Assembly: GCA_900769845.1 (NCBI GenBank)
Contig: CAAGIF010000087.1
Coordinates: 1-34,019 of the forward strand
From: an uncultured Oscillospiraceae bacterium
GTDB lineage: Bacteria > Bacillota_A > Clostridia > Oscillospirales > Oscillospiraceae
Reading direction: 5' to 3'
Length of the DNA stretch: 34,019 nucleotides
This document shows positions 8,296 through 14,427 of this stretch, one piece after another. The notes beneath the pieces were generated by a model. It saw only the letters and a list, made by a program, of their open reading frames with translations, did no database searches and had not been told where the DNA came from. Made by a program: the position numbers and the translations under genes. Position 1 is the stretch's first letter. The number at the start of each line of letters is the position of its first letter.

Positions 8296-8323
8296 GAAGA
8301 AGCTGCCGGGTGGCAGCTTCTTC
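8296..8323 (-). terminator. Hairpin after the aldo/keto reductase gene
   Basis: A perfect 12-bp inverted repeat (GAAGAAGCTGCC at 8296-8307 and its complement at 8312-8323, 4-nt loop) lies 5 nt after the aldo/keto reductase stop. There is no clear T run behind it on the minus strand (ACTTCCCCCC), so it may act as a 3' stabilising hairpin or a weak terminator. Confidence 0.55.
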
Positions 8324-8328
8324 AACGC

Positions 8329-9336
8329 TTATTTACCAAATTTCTCTGCGGATTTCTTCAGCATCTGCCGGATGGGAAGATGATAGGGACATCTGGTTTC
8401 ACAGACACCGCAGCCAATGCAGTCCGATGCGGTTTTTGCCATGGCGCTGTACCGGTCTTTTGCCCAATCGGCAAGGCCGTAGCGGGACAGATACCCTTCA
8501 AAGAGGAATACGCTGGGAATGCTGATTCCTGCGGCGCAGGGAGCGCAGTAATTGCAGCGTCGGCAGAATTGGGCCCCCAATTCCCGGCGGATCTGCTCGA
8601 TTTTGGCGATTTCCTTATCCGACAGGGGCGTGGTATCCATGACGGCGGCAAGATTCTGGTCCAGTTCCGTCAGTTCCGCCATGCCGGGGATCACCACGGA
8701 AACATTGGGATTTGTGCATACATAGCGAATGGCAAGGGTAGCATCTTCAATGGCGCCGCCGGCAAGGGGTTTCATCACAATGAAGCCCACATTTTTCTCG
8801 GCGCATTTTGCCATCAGCGCCTCACCCTGGTTTTCCACAATGTTGTAGGGGAACATAATGCTCTCTACCCAATCCAGTTCCAGGGCTTTTTCAAAAACCG
8901 CCACACCGTGGGCAGTAATGCCAATATGTCCGATTTTTCCTGCGGATCTTGCTTCCATAAGGGCTTCCAGAGCGCCGCCGGGAGCGCAGATCTGCTCCAA
9001 CTGTTCAACTGTGGGATTGTGACACTGGTAAAGGTCAATGTAGCTTGTCCGAAGGTTCTGCAGACTGGTCTCGATATCGGCGGCCATAGCATCCTTCGAC
9101 CGCGCCATGCTCTTGGTGGCGAGAACAAACTTATCTCGGATTCCCTCCAGAGCCTGTCCCAAGTATGCCTCGCTGACAGTATATCCCCGGGCGGTGTCGA
9201 TGTAGTTGATTCCCTCGTCGACCATTCGCTCCATCAGCGCCCGGGTACCGGCGGCATCAATGCGCTGAATGGGGATTCCTCCGAATCCCAGAAGTGAAAC
9301 CCGAAGGCAGGTTTTGCCCAGAACTCTGTATTCCAT
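8329..9336 (-). CDS. Aldo/keto reductase with C-terminal two-[4Fe-4S] ferredoxin-like domain
   Basis: The 335-residue protein has an N-terminal aldo/keto reductase TIM barrel with the full catalytic tetrad: Asp47 and Tyr52 (NYIDTARGYTVSE), Lys75 (FVLATKS) and His106 (LYQCHNP). The C-terminal 80 residues carry two cysteine groups, C258-x2-C-x2-C-x2-C267 and C306-x2-C-x2-C-x3-CP317, enough for two [4Fe-4S] clusters. Such fusions are common in clostridia and probably move electrons between a nicotinamide or ferredoxin pool and an unknown carbonyl substrate in the cytoplasm. The ATG at 9336 follows CGGAGGAAT. It is monocistronic, with a good promoter upstream and a hairpin behind. The substrate cannot be told from sequence. 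Confidence 0.92.
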   Translation of the reverse strand: MEYRVLGKTCLRVSLLGFGGIPIQRIDAAGTRALMERMVDEGINYIDTARGYTVSEAYLGQALEGIRDKFVLATKSMARSKDAMAADIETSLQNLRTSYIDLYQCHNPTVEQLEQICAPGGALEALMEARSAGKIGHIGITAHGVAVFEKALELDWVESIMFPYNIVENQGEALMAKCAEKNVGFIVMKPLAGGAIEDATLAIRYVCTNPNVSVVIPGMAELTELDQNLAAVMDTTPLSDKEIAKIEQIRRELGAQFCRRCNYCAPCAAGISIPSVFLFEGYLSRYGLADWAKDRYSAMAKTASDCIGCGVCETRCPYHLPIRQMLKKSAEKFGK

Positions 9337-9360
9337 AAACGATTCCTCCGTTTTTTTTTC

Positions 9361-9389
9361 ATTATACTGCCGCCGACCCGAAATTACAA
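9361..9389 (-). promoter_or_regulatory. Promoter of the aldo/keto reductase gene
   Basis: On the minus strand -35 TTGTAA (9384-9389), 17-nt spacer, perfect -10 TATAAT (9361-9366), about 25 nt before the ATG. Confidence 0.75.
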
Positions 9390-9491
9390 TATCCCATTTT
9401 CAGCGGACATTGGGCATAATCACTATTTTTGGGGCAAAAAAGAGCAAATACTAGATAAAAGTCGAGAAAAGTAAAAAATATAAAAATAAGT

Positions 9492-9520
9492 GTGGAACTT
9501 TTGCGATAATGTGATAGAAT
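9492..9520 (+). promoter_or_regulatory. Probable extended -10 promoter of the PRPP synthetase gene
   Basis: TGATAGAAT (TG at 9512-9513, hexamer TAGAAT 9515-9520) fits an extended -10; the -35 region (GTGGAA, 9492-9497) is weak. An A/T-rich tract upstream (about 9440-9490) could act as an UP element. The 258-nt gap 9337-9594 holds only this and the divergent aldo/keto reductase promoter. Confidence 0.45.
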
Positions 9521-9594
9521 AATGATGTATTGATCGTTGGATGGCACAATGAAATTTTGTATGATTATTTTCATTTGTGATGGAGGATGGCAGA

Positions 9595-10749
9595 ATGATT
9601 CCCAAGAACAGTGTAACGCCCGCACATTTTTTTGATCCTGCCCGGCAGGAGGCATCCCTTGCGCTGATCGCTTGCCCCGGCGCAGAGGAACTGACCGGTT
9701 TGATTGACCAGCATCTTGTCAATTGGGGCAAAGAGGTTGGCATCAGCAAGGATACCTTTGTTGTGCCCTGCGCTTGTCCCCGATTCCAGAGCGGCGATGC
9801 CAAGGGTTTGGTGAAAGAATCCGTGCGTGGATATGATGTATTTCTGGTGGTGGATCCCGGAAATTACGCCCTGACTTACGACCTTTTCGGTTATGAGAAT
9901 CATATGTCCCCCGACGATCACTTTGCGAACCTGAAGCGTCTGATCCAGGCGGTGGCGGGCCGCGCCCACCGGGTATCCGTGATCATGCCCAGCCTTTACG
10001 GCGGACGGCAGCATCGCCGCGTCAGCCGGGAGAGTCTGGACTGCGCTGTGGCGCTGCAGGAACTGCAGGCTATGGGCGTAGCCAACATCATCACCTTTGA
10101 CGCCCATGATCCCCGGCTGATGAATGCGGTTCCCCTTATGAGCTTTGACAATGCCATGCCCACCTATCAGGTGCTGAAGACCCTGCTGAACCATATGCCC
10201 GATCTGGACTTCCGCAAGGATCATTTTATGGTTATCAGTCCGGACGAAGGCGCCATGGCCCGGAACATGTATTATTCCAGCGTGCTGGGCTGCAACCTGG
10301 GTATGTTCTATAAGCGCCGGGATTATTCCCGGGTGGTAAACGGCCGCAATCCCATTGTTGCCCATGAGTATCTGGGTGAAAGTGTGGAGGGTAAGACCGT
10401 ATTTATCGCCGACGACATCATTGCCTCCGGTGAAAGTATGCTGGAAGTCGCTCGGGAACTGAAGAAGCGCGGTGCCAAGCATATTATTGCCAACGCTACC
10501 TTCCCCCTGTTCACCAGCGGACTTGCAAGCTTTGATGCTGCTGTGGAGGAAGGCGTCCTGACCGCCGTTCTGGGTACAAACCTGACCTACCGGAAGCCGG
10601 AGCTGCTGGCCCGGGATTGGTATTTCGATGTGGACTGCTCCAAGTATACCGCATATTTCATTGCGGCTATCAACCACGATATGTCCGTTTCTTCCATTTG
10701 CGATCCCATTATGAAGATCGAGGGATTGCTGGCAAAACGCAACGGCTGA
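9595..10749 (+). CDS. prs: Ribose-phosphate pyrophosphokinase (long clostridial type)
   Basis: The 384-residue enzyme makes PRPP from ribose 5-phosphate and ATP, feeding purine, pyrimidine, NAD, His and Trp synthesis. Landmarks line up with PRPP synthetases in a divergent form: VIMPSLYGGRQHRRVSRESL (129-148, cf. the PYxxYARQDR loop), FDAHDPR (168-174, metal/ATP histidine), the flexible loop KRRDYSRVVNGR (240-251) and the PRPP loop FIADDIIASGES (270-281; classical enzymes have DDxxxTGGT). About 60 extra N-terminal residues compared with the usual 315-residue enzyme fit the long type I recall from many clostridia. I chose the ATG at 9595 because GGAGG (9582-9586) lies 8 nt upstream; an in-frame ATG at 9577 is on the wrong side of that site. 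It is monocistronic with a strong terminator. Confidence 0.88.
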   Translation: MIPKNSVTPAHFFDPARQEASLALIACPGAEELTGLIDQHLVNWGKEVGISKDTFVVPCACPRFQSGDAKGLVKESVRGYDVFLVVDPGNYALTYDLFGYENHMSPDDHFANLKRLIQAVAGRAHRVSVIMPSLYGGRQHRRVSRESLDCAVALQELQAMGVANIITFDAHDPRLMNAVPLMSFDNAMPTYQVLKTLLNHMPDLDFRKDHFMVISPDEGAMARNMYYSSVLGCNLGMFYKRRDYSRVVNGRNPIVAHEYLGESVEGKTVFIADDIIASGESMLEVARELKKRGAKHIIANATFPLFTSGLASFDAAVEEGVLTAVLGTNLTYRKPELLARDWYFDVDCSKYTAYFIAAINHDMSVSSICDPIMKIEGLLAKRNG

Positions 10750-10758
10750 TAATTGACA

Positions 10759-10795
10759 CCGCCCATTTCCGAATCCGGGAATGGGCGGGTTTTTT
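10759..10795 (+). terminator. Intrinsic terminator of prs
   Basis: A 12-bp stem (10759-10770 with 10777-10788, core CCGCCCATT/AATGGGCGG) with a 6-nt loop is followed by a run of six T (10790-10795). It also overlaps the end of the converging YtxH-like gene. Confidence 0.9.
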
Positions 10796-10970
10796 ACATA
10801 TCCACAGTGTGGGTCAGCTTGTCACTGACCTTCCATGCCACATCCTCCATCTTGTTGGCTGCTTTTGCGGCAAGACGGCGGGTAGGATTGGTTCGGGGCA
10901 TCATCAGAACAGCCACAGCGCCGGCGGCTGCCCCAAGTCCGGCAGTAATTGCCCATCCTTTTACGGTCAT
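10794..10970 (-). CDS. Small YtxH-like protein (58 residues), function unknown
   Basis: The minus strand encodes 58 residues: a Gly/Ala-rich hydrophobic helix near the start (about 5-24, WAITAGLGAAAGAVAVLMM) followed by a basic, amphipathic segment (TRRLAAKAANKMEDVAWKVSDKL in part, 30-52). This layout resembles YtxH-domain and similar small membrane-associated clostridial proteins, but a 58-residue protein gives little to go on. AAGGAGGGA lies about 7 nt before the ATG. A TATACT (minus strand, about 10993-10998) could be its -10. The stop codon lies in the T run of the prs terminator, so the two genes converge tightly. Confidence 0.7.
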   Translation of the reverse strand: MTVKGWAITAGLGAAAGAVAVLMMPRTNPTRRLAAKAANKMEDVAWKVSDKLTHTVDM

Positions 10971-11038
10971 ATTCCATCCCTCCTTTCTTTCTTAGTATAC
11001 CCGCTGTGAAAAAAATCACTTATGGAAAGGTTTATGTC

Positions 11039-11067
11039 TTTTCAGGCGGTAAAATTTGTGATATAGT
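11039..11067 (+). promoter_or_regulatory. Promoter of the PyrF-like / glutaredoxin-like operon
   Basis: -35 TTTTCA (11039-11044), 17-nt spacer and extended -10 TGATATAGT (hexamer 11062-11067), 26 nt before the ATG at 11094. AGGAGGTGG provides the ribosome site. Confidence 0.65.
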
Positions 11068-11093
11068 AATAAAAAAGCCCAGGAGGTGGGATT

Positions 11094-11972
11094 ATGTCCA
11101 TTGATGTCCTGCAGGAAAAAATTCGGAAAACCAAGAATCCTTCCGTGGTGGATCTGGCGCTGAATCTGTCGGATCTTCCGCCCCATCTGACAGCCCGGGA
11201 GGGCTTTACCGCTGATGCCTACGGTACTTTCTGCTGTGAGCTTCTGGAGAAGCTGAAGGGAACTGTTCCCGCTGTTCGCGTCAGTTTTACGGCCTTTGGA
11301 ATCCTGGGTCCCCGGGGTCTTGAAGAAATGATCCGGGTTCTGGCATTTGCCAGGGAACAGGGATATTATGTGATTTTGGAAGCACCCTATGTTCTTTCTC
11401 CCATGATGGCTGCCGGCGTGGCAGAGGCGGTTTTTGGAGAGCATGCGGCGTATCCCTGCGACGGTTTGATTCTTACTGTCTATCCCGGCAGCGATGTGCT
11501 CAAGCCCTTCCTGCCCTATGTGAAGGGTGCCCAGAAGGATGTTTTTGCCGTTGTCCGTACTTCCAATAAGTCTGCCCCGGAACTGCAGGATCTGCTTACG
11601 GGCTCCCGGCTGGTATATGCTGCCGCGGCAGATTTGGTGAACCGGTATGGCGCGGACAACGCAGGGAAATTTGCCTATGCCCGGGTGGGCGTTCTCGCCG
11701 GAGCAAACAATGCCCAGAGTCTGGGCGCGCTGCGGAGCAAGTACCCCAGACTGTTCCTGCTGGTGGACGATATGGATTATTCCGGCTGCAACGCTAAAAA
11801 CTGCGCCCAGGCCTTTGACCGTTTCGGTCATGGCGCGGCGGTATGCGCCGGCCCGGATATCACCATGGCCTGGAAAACCGCGGAAACTGACGGTGCGGAT
11901 TATCTGGAGCAGGCAATGGATGCGGCGGACCGGATGCGTAAGAATCTTTGCCGGTATGTGACCATCCTGTAA
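11094..11972 (+). CDS. PyrF-like protein (OMP decarboxylase type 2 fold) lacking the catalytic residues
   Basis: The 292-residue protein follows type-2 orotidine 5'-phosphate decarboxylase along its length: KNPSVVDLALNL (14-25) matches the usual NPxVVGLDPxL, TVYPGSDVLKPFLPYV (128-143) matches TVNPYLGxDxxxPF, and VVRTSNKSAPELQDL (153-167) matches ILVKTSNPSSGEFQ. However the catalytic DxKRxD motif is replaced by EAPYVL (96-101), the GLDP aspartate is Ala22, and the phosphate-binding region near the C-terminus reads AGPDITMAWK in place of the SRG-containing loop. It therefore is unlikely to decarboxylate OMP and may bind a nucleotide or another ligand. It is co-transcribed with a glutaredoxin-like gene 10 nt downstream and lies close to prs. 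The fold assignment is an inference from motif order; I am fairly sure of it. Confidence 0.75.
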   Translation: MSIDVLQEKIRKTKNPSVVDLALNLSDLPPHLTAREGFTADAYGTFCCELLEKLKGTVPAVRVSFTAFGILGPRGLEEMIRVLAFAREQGYYVILEAPYVLSPMMAAGVAEAVFGEHAAYPCDGLILTVYPGSDVLKPFLPYVKGAQKDVFAVVRTSNKSAPELQDLLTGSRLVYAAAADLVNRYGADNAGKFAYARVGVLAGANNAQSLGALRSKYPRLFLLVDDMDYSGCNAKNCAQAFDRFGHGAAVCAGPDITMAWKTAETDGADYLEQAMDAADRMRKNLCRYVTIL

Positions 11973-11982
11973 GGGGGCGCCT

Positions 11983-12231
11983 ATGATTCGTATTTATGGC
12001 TCTATGCTTTGCCCCGATTGCGTACAGTGCCGCGCGGAACTGGATGGGGCGGGAGTTGCCTATGAATATCTGGATTTTTCCGATGACCTGAAAAATCTGA
12101 AAGAGTTTCTGAAACTTCGGGAGGAAAATCCGGTCTTTGCTCCGGTGAAAGAGCAGGGAGGAATCGGGATTCCCTGCATCCTCCGCTCCGATGGTACAGT
12201 AACCCTAAGCTGGGAAGAATTCACCAAATAA
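11983..12231 (+). CDS. Glutaredoxin-like thiol protein
   Basis: The 82-residue protein begins with the thioredoxin-fold strand MIRIYGSML and has a CPDCVQC motif (Cys10, Cys13, Cys16), then GIGIPCILRSDG (57-68) with the cis-Pro loop IP typical of the fold, plus Cys60-61 region cysteine. Such short glutaredoxin-related proteins are frequent in clostridia, which mostly lack glutathione, so the reductant and substrate are unknown. The start follows a GGGGGCG site 10 nt after the PyrF-like gene, so the two are an operon and may work on the same problem. A hairpin terminator follows. Confidence 0.85.
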   Translation: MIRIYGSMLCPDCVQCRAELDGAGVAYEYLDFSDDLKNLKEFLKLREENPVFAPVKEQGGIGIPCILRSDGTVTLSWEEFTK

Positions 12232-12236
12232 TGAAG

Positions 12237-12263
12237 AAAACAGGGCCGTTTGGCCCTGTTTTT
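12237..12263. terminator. Bidirectional terminator between the glutaredoxin-like and lipoprotein genes
   Basis: Stem CAGGGCC/GGCCCTG (12241-12247 with 12252-12258) with a GTTT loop, flanked by AAAA on the left and TTTTT on the right, which extends the stem and gives a T run on each strand. Confidence 0.85.
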
Positions 12264-12284
12264 CATGCTGGAAAGAACGGGGAA

Positions 12285-12581
12285 TCAGCCCATCCGGTTG
12301 TGGCTGCGAGTCCGGCCCTCACCGGTATCAGCGCTGCTTCCACCGGAGATACCGCCACTTTCCGTACCCATGGTTTCATCCATGCTTCCGCTGGGATCGG
12401 TAGTAGCCGGAGCGGTGGGTACAGTGGGGACCGTAGTTTCCGGAACATTGGTGGGCAGAATGGTGGGCATTGTCATCTCCGTGGATGGCATGGTTGTCTC
12501 ACTGGGTTTCTGACTCCGGCAGCCTGCCAAAACAGTGGCTGCCAGTACCAGCGCCAGCGCGAGGATGCTGTACTTTTTCAT
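12285..12581 (-). CDS. Small Thr/Pro-rich lipoprotein, function unknown
   Basis: A 98-residue protein with a lipoprotein signal peptide: MKKYS, a hydrophobic stretch and the lipobox VLAGC with Cys21. The mature part is low-complexity, rich in Thr, Pro, Ser and Met (repeated TMPTI/TTVPT-like pieces), then Gly/Ser-rich, with no recognisable domain; it looks like a cell-wall spacer or a short surface lipoprotein. AGGAGGT lies just before the ATG. The gene stands alone and converges on the glutaredoxin-like gene. A 14-bp palindrome lies upstream near where its promoter should be. Confidence 0.78.
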   Translation of the reverse strand: MKKYSILALALVLAATVLAGCRSQKPSETTMPSTEMTMPTILPTNVPETTVPTVPTAPATTDPSGSMDETMGTESGGISGGSSADTGEGRTRSHNRMG

Positions 12582-12627
12582 AGTTGACCTCCTGAAATTC
12601 AGTGTTCAGCCATATTATCTCCACGGC

Positions 12628-12641
12628 GGGTAAATTTACCC
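12628..12641. promoter_or_regulatory. Perfect 14-bp palindrome GGGTAAATTTACCC upstream of the small lipoprotein gene
   Basis: The palindrome is centred about 53 nt upstream of the lipoprotein ATG (minus strand) and about 15-20 nt upstream of a GATAAT that could be its -10 (12614-12619), so it would overlap the -35 region. The divergent polyferredoxin promoter begins about 50 nt away on the other side. It looks like a binding site for a dimeric regulator; which one is unknown. Confidence 0.45.
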
Positions 12642-12692
12642 TGGAAAAAACAGGAAGAAAATGATTTTGGTACGGATATACCGAAAAAACAG

Positions 12693-12721
12693 TTGCAATT
12701 TGGAAGCGCTGTCTGTATAAT
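12693..12721 (+). promoter_or_regulatory. Strong promoter of the polyferredoxin gene
   Basis: -35 TTGCAA (12693-12698), 17-nt spacer, perfect -10 TATAAT (12716-12721), 35 nt before the ATG at 12757. Confidence 0.8.
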
Positions 12722-12756
12722 GTTCCCAGATAGAAATGAACAAAGGAGTTCTCCCA

Positions 12757-13143
12757 ATGAAAAGACTTGCTGTTAAGAAAAATGCCGAATGTATGGCCTG
12801 CCTGGAATGCGTCCGCGCTTGTTCCCAGGCATTCTATAAAGAGTTTGATGAAGATCTTTCCTGCATCAAGATTGTGGCAAAGGGCGCCGGCGCCAAGCCC
12901 ATGACCTGTATCGAGTGCGGCAAGTGCATGAAGGTCTGCGAGCATGATGCCATTACCCAGAATCCCAAGACTGGCGTGTACATGATCAATAAGAAGAATT
13001 GCGTCGGCTGCGGTAAGTGCGTGGAGATCTGCCCCATGAAGGTCATGGTCCACAAGGCCGAAAGCCCCGTGACCAAGTGCATCGCCTGCGGTATCTGTGT
13101 TAAGGCATGTCCCATGGAAATTTTAGAGATCGTGGAAAAGTAA
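12757..13143 (+). CDS. Small polyferredoxin with four [4Fe-4S] cysteine motifs
   Basis: The 128-residue cytoplasmic protein has four CxxCxxCxxxC motifs: Cys12-22, Cys51-61, Cys82-92 and Cys108-118, the last two followed by Pro as in bacterial ferredoxins. Up to four [4Fe-4S] clusters are possible. The layout resembles HycB/CooF-like electron-transfer subunits that pass electrons to a partner oxidoreductase, but no partner gene is adjacent. The ATG at 12757 follows AAAGGAG by 8 nt; an in-frame ATG at 12736 precedes that site and is unlikely. It is monocistronic, with a strong promoter and terminator, which suggests high expression as a general electron carrier. Confidence 0.9.
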   Translation: MKRLAVKKNAECMACLECVRACSQAFYKEFDEDLSCIKIVAKGAGAKPMTCIECGKCMKVCEHDAITQNPKTGVYMINKKNCVGCGKCVEICPMKVMVHKAESPVTKCIACGICVKACPMEILEIVEK

Positions 13144-13157
13144 AGTGGAGTATCACA

Positions 13158-13184
13158 GGGGCAGCTCAGGCTGCCCCTTCTTTT
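13158..13184 (+). terminator. Intrinsic terminator of the polyferredoxin gene
   Basis: An 8-bp GC stem GGGGCAGC/GCTGCCCC (13158-13165 with 13170-13177), TCAG loop, then TTCTTTT. Confidence 0.88.
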
Positions 13185-13216
13185 CATAAAGACCAGGTGA
13201 TTTCCCCACCCAACCA

Positions 13217-13225
13217 TGCTATAAT
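13217..13225 (+). promoter_or_regulatory. Extended -10 promoter of the LCP gene
   Basis: TGCTATAAT is a perfect extended -10 (hexamer 13220-13225). No good -35 is visible at the expected distance. It lies 46 nt before the ATG. Confidence 0.6.
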
Positions 13226-13270
13226 ATAGAGACCAAAGGGAAGGTATTTTATAGATCGGGGGTATGCCAT

Positions 13271-14302
13271 ATGCCGCGGAATCCTAAAAAAAATCGTGGC
13301 GCGCGGATCGCGCTGACGGTATTGTGCGTCGTTTTGGGATTTATTTTAGCTGTACTGCTGGGCGCAACCGTGCTTGTAAACTCCATGCTGAACCGAATCG
13401 GCAGGGTGGAGGAGACTATGCCCACGCTGACGGTGGAGGAAGAGAAGCAGATCCTTTTTGAAACGGATCCGCCGGAGGAGTTTATCGGAGAAATTCTGGA
13501 ACCGGAGGCGGTCACACTTCCCACTGCGCCGGCGGAGATCATTGAAACGGAAGACCATGTGGTAAATATTCTGCTGATCGGACAGGACCGTCGGCCCGGT
13601 GAGGGGCGCCAGCGGTCCGATGCCATGATCCTGTGCACCATAAATACCAAGGAAAAGACCCTGACCATGACATCGTTTCTCCGGGACCTGTATGTGCGGT
13701 TTCCGGATTACAACGGAAGATCCTACTATGACAACCGGATCAACGCGACCTATGCCATCGGCGGTATGGAAATGCTGAACGATTGTCTGAAACTGAATTT
13801 CGGCATTGAGGTCGATCACAATATCGAGGTGGATTTCTCCGGCTTTGAAGCCATTGTGGATAAGCTGGGGGGCGTGGATATTGAGCTGACGGGGGACGAA
13901 GCCTATGTGGTGGGTGGCGGAGCCCGGGCGGGAATGAACCGGCTGGACGGACAGCAGGCGCTGACCTATTCCCGGATCAGAAGTCTTGACAATGATTTCG
14001 GCCGCACCAACCGCCAGCGAAAGGTTTTGTCTGCTATTCTGAGCCGGGTTCGTGACCTGGATCTGCAGGAACTTGCGGATCTGACAGAGAGCATTTTTCC
14101 GCTGATCACCACGGATATGACCAATGCAGAAATCATCAGGTATGTCTTTGAATTTTTCCCAATGCTCCAGGATCTGGAGATTACAACCCAGCATGTACCC
14201 GGTGACGGCATGTTCTACTTTGCCAATATCCGCGGCATGTCGGTTCTGGTTCCGGATACGGATGCAATTTGTAAAATGTTAAAGGAAACCATTGGCTCGT
14301 GA
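13271..14302 (+). CDS. LytR-CpsA-Psr (LCP) family cell-wall glycopolymer ligase
   Basis: The 343-residue protein has a basic N-terminus, one membrane helix (about 12-36), a linker, and an extracytoplasmic LCP domain starting near residue 97. Signature pieces: NILLIGQDRRPGEGRQRSDAMIL (core IGQDRR 103-108 and RQRSD 113-117), TMTSFLRDLYV (Arg138, Asp139), GGVDIEL, and LDGQQALTYSRIR followed by FGRTNRQRKVL, whose arginines bind the pyrophosphate of the lipid donor. LCP proteins transfer anionic glycopolymers such as teichoic acid or capsule precursors from undecaprenyl carriers to peptidoglycan. The ATG at 13271 follows GGGGG. It is monocistronic with its own promoter and terminator. The polymer handled cannot be told. 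Confidence 0.93.
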   Translation: MPRNPKKNRGARIALTVLCVVLGFILAVLLGATVLVNSMLNRIGRVEETMPTLTVEEEKQILFETDPPEEFIGEILEPEAVTLPTAPAEIIETEDHVVNILLIGQDRRPGEGRQRSDAMILCTINTKEKTLTMTSFLRDLYVRFPDYNGRSYYDNRINATYAIGGMEMLNDCLKLNFGIEVDHNIEVDFSGFEAIVDKLGGVDIELTGDEAYVVGGGARAGMNRLDGQQALTYSRIRSLDNDFGRTNRQRKVLSAILSRVRDLDLQELADLTESIFPLITTDMTNAEIIRYVFEFFPMLQDLEITTQHVPGDGMFYFANIRGMSVLVPDTDAICKMLKETIGS

Positions 14303-14314
14303 TACTGTTTTTTT

Positions 14315-14343
14315 ACCCCCGCTGTGTAAACGGCGGGGGTTTT
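14315..14343 (+). terminator. Intrinsic terminator of the LCP gene
   Basis: An 8-bp stem ACCCCCGC/GCGGGGGT (14315-14322 with 14333-14340), 10-nt loop and a short T run (14340-14343), 13 nt after the stop codon. Confidence 0.82.
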
Positions 14344-14370
14344 GTTACAGAAATTTCCCAATCGTAACAA

Positions 14371-14399
14371 TTGATTATCTGTTTGAAATATGTTATACT
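14371..14399 (+). promoter_or_regulatory. Promoter of murB-whiA-dnaE
   Basis: -35 TTGATT (14371-14376), 17-nt spacer and extended -10 TGTTATACT (hexamer 14394-14399). The -35 coincides with an upstream in-frame TTG of murB, confirming that translation starts at 14428. Confidence 0.78.
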
Positions 14400-14427
14400 G
14401 TTACCAATCATACACCCGGAGGCGTTT

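Noticed and set aside
9430..9495. A/T-rich tract considered as a mobile-element or transfer boundary
   Set aside because: No inverted repeats, target duplication or foreign genes nearby; it fits an upstream promoter element of prs.
9595..10749. PRPP synthetase considered as a novel enzyme because its PRPP loop reads DDIIASGES in place of the classical DDxxxTGGT
   Set aside because: The whole length fits the long clostridial PRPP synthetase form that I remember with a similar loop, so it is a known variant and not a new system.
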